A DNA stretch of 64,000 bases from Prorocentrum cordatum (taxonomy: Eukaryota; Sar; Dinophyceae; Prorocentrales; Prorocentraceae), in assembly GCA_963575745.1 (NCBI GenBank), contig CAUYUJ010014596.1:171501-235500 (forward strand), read 5' to 3'. A model generated the notes under the pieces. It searched no databases, had not been told where the DNA came from, and was given only the letters and a program-made list of their open reading frames with translations. Every line of letters starts with the position of its first letter. Positions within the stretch are counted from its first letter, which is position 1. The translations under genes were made by a program, and so were the position numbers. Positions 60,822-64,000 of this stretch are shown here, piece by piece.

Positions 60822-61560
60822 GCCACCGGTTTTCGCCCACCGCGTTGGCCACCAACGCGAGGGGATGCGATTTGGACGACCCGAGTCTTCCCCGACAACC
60901 TGATGGGTCGATTGGGAGACCACTATCGTGAGGGCTTGGCTGTCCTGCTTGCGCGGATGACGTTAACATGCATTCTCCCTCTCATGATAGAGATCCGAGA
61001 CACTGCAGATAGTACGATAAGGACGACTACCTTTGGGAGTGTCCGATTTGCAAGAAGAACTACGGGAATAACAAACCTGGGCATGTATAAACACCTGGCA
61101 AATTCAAATTTGCCAAGCCTTGGAAGGCGCCCGACAAGCATGGACAGATTCCGCCGGTTCCCTCCGAGCCGGCAGCAGGACCTGCACTGCCGGATTTTGC
61201 TGAAGTAGCAGCGCCACCACCCGAGGCGCCAGCAGCACCATCACTTACGCGACTGAGAGCACCGAGACCCGGCTCGAGAGCTGGACCCACCGCGGGCGCA
61301 AGCAGTCACGACATTACCGTTGGAAGATATGCTGCTGAGCCTGCTGCAGGGCGACCCGCCTCGAGCGGAGCTGGTAGTTAGGAAGGCCATCTCCGACTAC
61401 CACAGGTCAGAGTCAGACGTGGTCGACAACAAGGTGGAGAAGCACCTCCACCACCGCCAGCGGGGAACCCTGCTGCACGACCACGACTACCAGACTGGTC
61501 ACGGCTCGATGTACAAATCAGTTTACAAAACTTGCGAAACCTGGACCCCAGCGTGGTAAC
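60822..61560 (+). pseudogene. Cys/His zinc motif and Pro/Ala linker before integrase (copy 2)
   Basis: The polyprotein resumes in a different frame: RGCDLDDPSLPRQPDGSIG, then Y-L-W-E-C-P-I-C-K-K-N-Y-G-N-N-K-P-G-H, a Pro/Ala-rich stretch (APPPEAPAAPSL), and AAGRPASSGAG from a degenerate hairpin (61346-61359). Several stops interrupt it. Confidence 0.5.
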
Positions 61561-62540
61561 GCGCGAGTTGCGAAAGCTACACTTACGCTGGTTCCATGCG
61601 AAGGTGCCTAAGACGAGACTCATCTTAAGCAAAACACGTCTGGACAATGTCGGACTCAAACTCATCAAGGGCGTCTGCGACACATGCCGAGAATGTAGAG
61701 CTGGGACAAACCTGGACACGCTGTGATGCGCTCTACTGCATTACCCGGTTAATTCAATGGGGGAAGTGGAGCGCGATTTGATTTTCCATAAGTAAGAACA
61801 CACGATTTCACATTATCGATCGCTGTCTACGATATGCTACAGCGATTGAAATACCAGACAAAACTATGACCACTATCCTGGATGCATATCATCAGTGCTG
61901 GATGCAGTTTGGACCGGCCAGGGTATTTTCATCCGATGGAGAAGGTGCCCTTAACAACGACACTGCGAAAGCATTCCTCAAGGCATTGAACTTAGAATAC
62001 GTGCGCGTGGACAACACGCTACAACGGTCGATGCCAGAAATGGCATCCTACGTCATTTACTTCACGTCATGGAGGCTGAACTCAATAGGTTAGACATACC
62101 TCTTGTATTCACCAGACCACTGCACGAAGCAGTGTTCGCCGCCAACTTTTTTACCTTATATAACGAAGTGTCGCCATGCAACGCTCTATTTGGACGGCAA
62201 CCAGCAATGCCCCCTGACCTTCCTGTTCTGGACCACGAGCAGCCGACGGAAACATCAGATCATTCTCGTGAACAGACGATACGTAGGGCATGTATTGAAG
62301 CTGTCACACAGGCCACGGCAGTAGCTAAGCCCAATCGTGCCTTACGCACTAAGACGATAACTACCGGTCAGCACGATTATGACGAAGGAGACTTGGTCGA
62401 CTACCATCGCCCTACGACCACGAAGGATGATTGGGGGCTGGAACGGCCCGTTCCATGTCGTAAGGAATGATCCCAGAAAGGGGTCAGGTCATCATCCGAG
62501 TAGGCAATCGAGTTGTTCAAGTACCAAATGGCGATGAGAC
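61532..62540 (+). pseudogene. Integrase (copy 2, frameshifted, catalytic Glu changed)
   Basis: The pre-integrase part reads LRKLHLRWFHAKVPKTR and V-C-D-T-C-R-E-C-R-A. The core is split over 61866-62093 and 62069-62470: W-M-Q-F-G-P-A-R-V-F-S-S-D-G-E-G, then in another frame T-T-V-D-A-R-N-G, where copy 1 has T-T-I-E-A-R-N-G, so the catalytic Glu is Asp. LYNEVSPCNALFGRQPAMPP and YDEGDLVDYHRPTTTKDDW follow. It is inactive as it stands. Confidence 0.8.
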
Positions 62541-62911
62541 GTTCGCTATACATTGCAGGACTCATGGCCCGAGAGATTGGCTCCGACAGCGCTGCACTAC
62601 GCACAGTGTTAAAACTCGTAGCCAGCCTATCAGGGGGGAGACCTGCCCTGACATTTAGCTATGCGCCGACCAAGAAAGGCGCGCTTCAGGTGACGACTGC
62701 AAATCGTTTATCCCCTAAGATACACTTGGCCCTGCAATATATTATCAGAAACTCTCTTGTAGTTCCGGTCAGGTTAGCCAAGAGTATCCATAAGCTACCT
62801 CCGGTTACTTCTGCCGACAGCTGCGCTTTGGTCCATTACGACAACGACGTGAGTCCAGGATTCCACTACTACGAAGCAGAAGGTACTGCTCTCAAAATAT
62901 TTATGGTATAG
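62513..62911 (+). pseudogene. Integrase C-terminal region and linker (copy 2)
   Basis: Reads HCRTHGPRDWLRQR in one frame and LYIAGLMAREIGSDSAALRT, SGGRPALTFSYAPTKKGALQ in the other, matching 35330-35560. The degenerate hairpin near 62633-62646 gives GGRPA. Function is that of the integrase tail. 62912-63000 is a short gap with stops, as in copy 1 (35580-35725). Confidence 0.55.
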
Positions 62912-63000
62912 CTGGATCAGCACATTCTCGAATCGTCCAATGCCTGAAGTCCACTACACCTCAGGCAGGTTTCGATCAGGACATGTGAAAGTTCCGGGAC

Positions 63001-64000
63001 TTGGCTGATGCGCCAACACCGGAAGGAGCCACAAGAGAAGCTTCAGAAGCCGAACCAGCACATGATGACGGACGGCTCTCTACGATTTACGAGGACCCAG
63101 AAGCTGATCTTGAGTCGCATGGTATGGTGGTGTGGTACGCCGAATTGCAAGAGGAAAGAGATCTGTTGGGGGCAACTCCACCAGAATACCTCTTTACCAT
63201 ACCCACACAGCTGGTTCCTGATCAGAGCGTGCTGATCACTGTAGCTGATGATGCACTCACGACTCCGATGCCGAGGAGACGTACTACGCCCCCCTGTGCG
63301 CCATGGTCGAAGACGACAGCTACGGACCCGACTCAGACGAAAATGGTCGATACGTAGAACTGTGCTTTACGACAGAAGTGTCGAAGGTAGTCTTGTCCGA
63401 GCAGCAACGCATATTAGATGCCGGCCGGGTGACCACTATGCGAGTATACGTTACCGCCGCTGCAAAGCGAGCCGTGGTCGTCCAGGAAGACGACCTCCTC
63501 GCTAAAGCTGACATTCAGGCGAATCCCGAGAAAGTATCGAAGGCCCTCTTCACTGAGCTCAAGACACGGTTCGACAACAGATGCTTGAAGATTCAGGAGA
63601 TAGCCAACGCGTCGAACATCATTACTTCGAGGTACGTGTACACATAGCAATTCGTGAAGGACGAAAAGGGCGAGATGGAACGTACCATCCGACTACGCTT
63701 GTTACTCCGAGGCTTCATGGACCTTGAAGCTTTCGACGTAGAAGCAGTTTCGGGAACAGCAAGAAGGTCGAGCCAGAGGTTACTCGCCAGCACGGCAGCG
63801 CGCAATCAGCAGTGGATCATTGCGTCCCTCGACATCAACATGGCCTTCCTGAAGGGATTGACCTGTTCGGGAACTTGTTGAGGCTACTGGTGACAAGGAA
63901 CGTGTGGTGTGCTTTACTTTGCAGCCTGGATCGGCCATTGTGCTCCGTGCTCTTCCAGGGTTCGAGAACTACGACGAGTCAAAGCACTGCCTACAGCGCT
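63001..64000 (+). pseudogene. Reverse transcriptase N-terminal part (copy 2, runs off the window)
   Basis: 63001-63357 is the acidic leader (DDGRLSTIYEDPEADLESHG). After a frame change 63303-63647 has RAVVVQEDDLLAKADIQANP and KALFTELKTRFDNRCLKIQE. A TAG at 63646 interrupts. 63654-63881 has R-L-R-L-L-L-R-G-F and S-L-D-I-N-M-A-F-L-K-G (motif A Asp). It lacks the 27-bp hairpin-bearing segment that copy 1 has at 36052-36079. Catalytic motif C lies beyond the edge. Confidence 0.75.

Larger units (their letters stand above)
46785..64000 (+). mobile_element. Giant Ty1/Copia-type retrotransposon, copy 2 (right end outside window)
   Basis: Same family and orientation as copy 1, starting 8.3 kb after the end of copy 1. 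It runs from its 5' LTR through Gag, CCHC, Tpt1-like, RING-H2, protease, methyltransferase-like, integrase and the start of reverse transcriptase. It lacks the 16.4-kb and ~2-kb insertions of copy 1 but has its own 3.2-kb insertion (57591-60816). Many frames are broken. Gag and the CCHC-linker frame (48637-50211) are in better condition than in copy 1. Confidence 0.92.

Overview
The window looks like nuclear DNA of a dinoflagellate. The DNA is GC-rich, almost entirely made of mobile elements and satellites, and contains poly-C/polypyrimidine tracts. Its retroelement proteins have the composition I associate with dinoflagellate Ty1/Copia elements (integrase, reverse transcriptase, and an RNase H ending in a D-T-R-D-M-T-A-D-G motif). 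No bacterial operon, rRNA, tRNA or CRISPR array is visible. Genus cannot be decided from the sequence.

The backbone is two directly oriented copies of one giant Ty1/Copia-type retrotransposon. Copy 1 runs 4199-38505 and has two 262-bp LTRs (4199-4460 and 38244-38505) flanked by a 5-bp target duplication CCCTC. Copy 2 starts with a 262-bp LTR at 46785-47046 and runs off the right edge inside reverse transcriptase. After removing insertions the element is about 15.8 kb, far larger than a usual Copia element. Its order is: LTR, primer binding site, Gag, CCHC zinc knuckle, Arg/Ser-rich linker, a Tpt1/KptA-like RNA 2'-phosphotransferase domain, a Gln/Pro-rich stretch, a RING-H2 finger, aspartic protease, an unassigned Cys-containing region, a methyltransferase-like domain (LELCGGTGG), a Cys/His zinc motif, a Pro/Ala linker, DDE integrase, reverse transcriptase, RNase H, LTR. 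Both copies carry frameshifts and stops and are probably dead. Each domain was called mainly by comparing the two copies.

Copy 1 is split by nested insertions. The main one is a 16,422-bp DNA transposon (8437-24858) with imperfect terminal inverted repeats beginning TG(C/T)TAGATTG and an exact 8-bp target duplication CCTACAAC. It carries a multi-exon transposase-like gene, a cytosine-C5-methyltransferase-like gene interrupted by a TGA, an RGG-rich zinc-ribbon protein, an inverted pair of about 400-bp repeats with 11-bp minisatellite cores, a 73-bp satellite and subterminal repeats. A second insertion of about 2 kb (28166-30246) consists of a ~160-bp satellite plus GAT-rich simple repeat. Copy 2 is split by a 3.2-kb insertion (57591-60816) with a 5-bp CCATG duplication.

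Outside the elements there are GGCCTCTTGGG-type low-complexity repeats bordering the LTRs, a left region (1-4193) with a retroelement remnant and repeats, and an intervening region (38511-46784) with a decayed minus-strand coding region of unknown family, interrupted by a 21-copy 64-bp satellite.

The most unusual signal is a short hairpin motif, GC(A/G)GGG(C/A)AACCTGC or GCAGGGGCACCTGC. It occurs about 40 times in the two Copia copies, and I found none in the inserted or flanking DNA. At three places one copy has it and the other lacks it.
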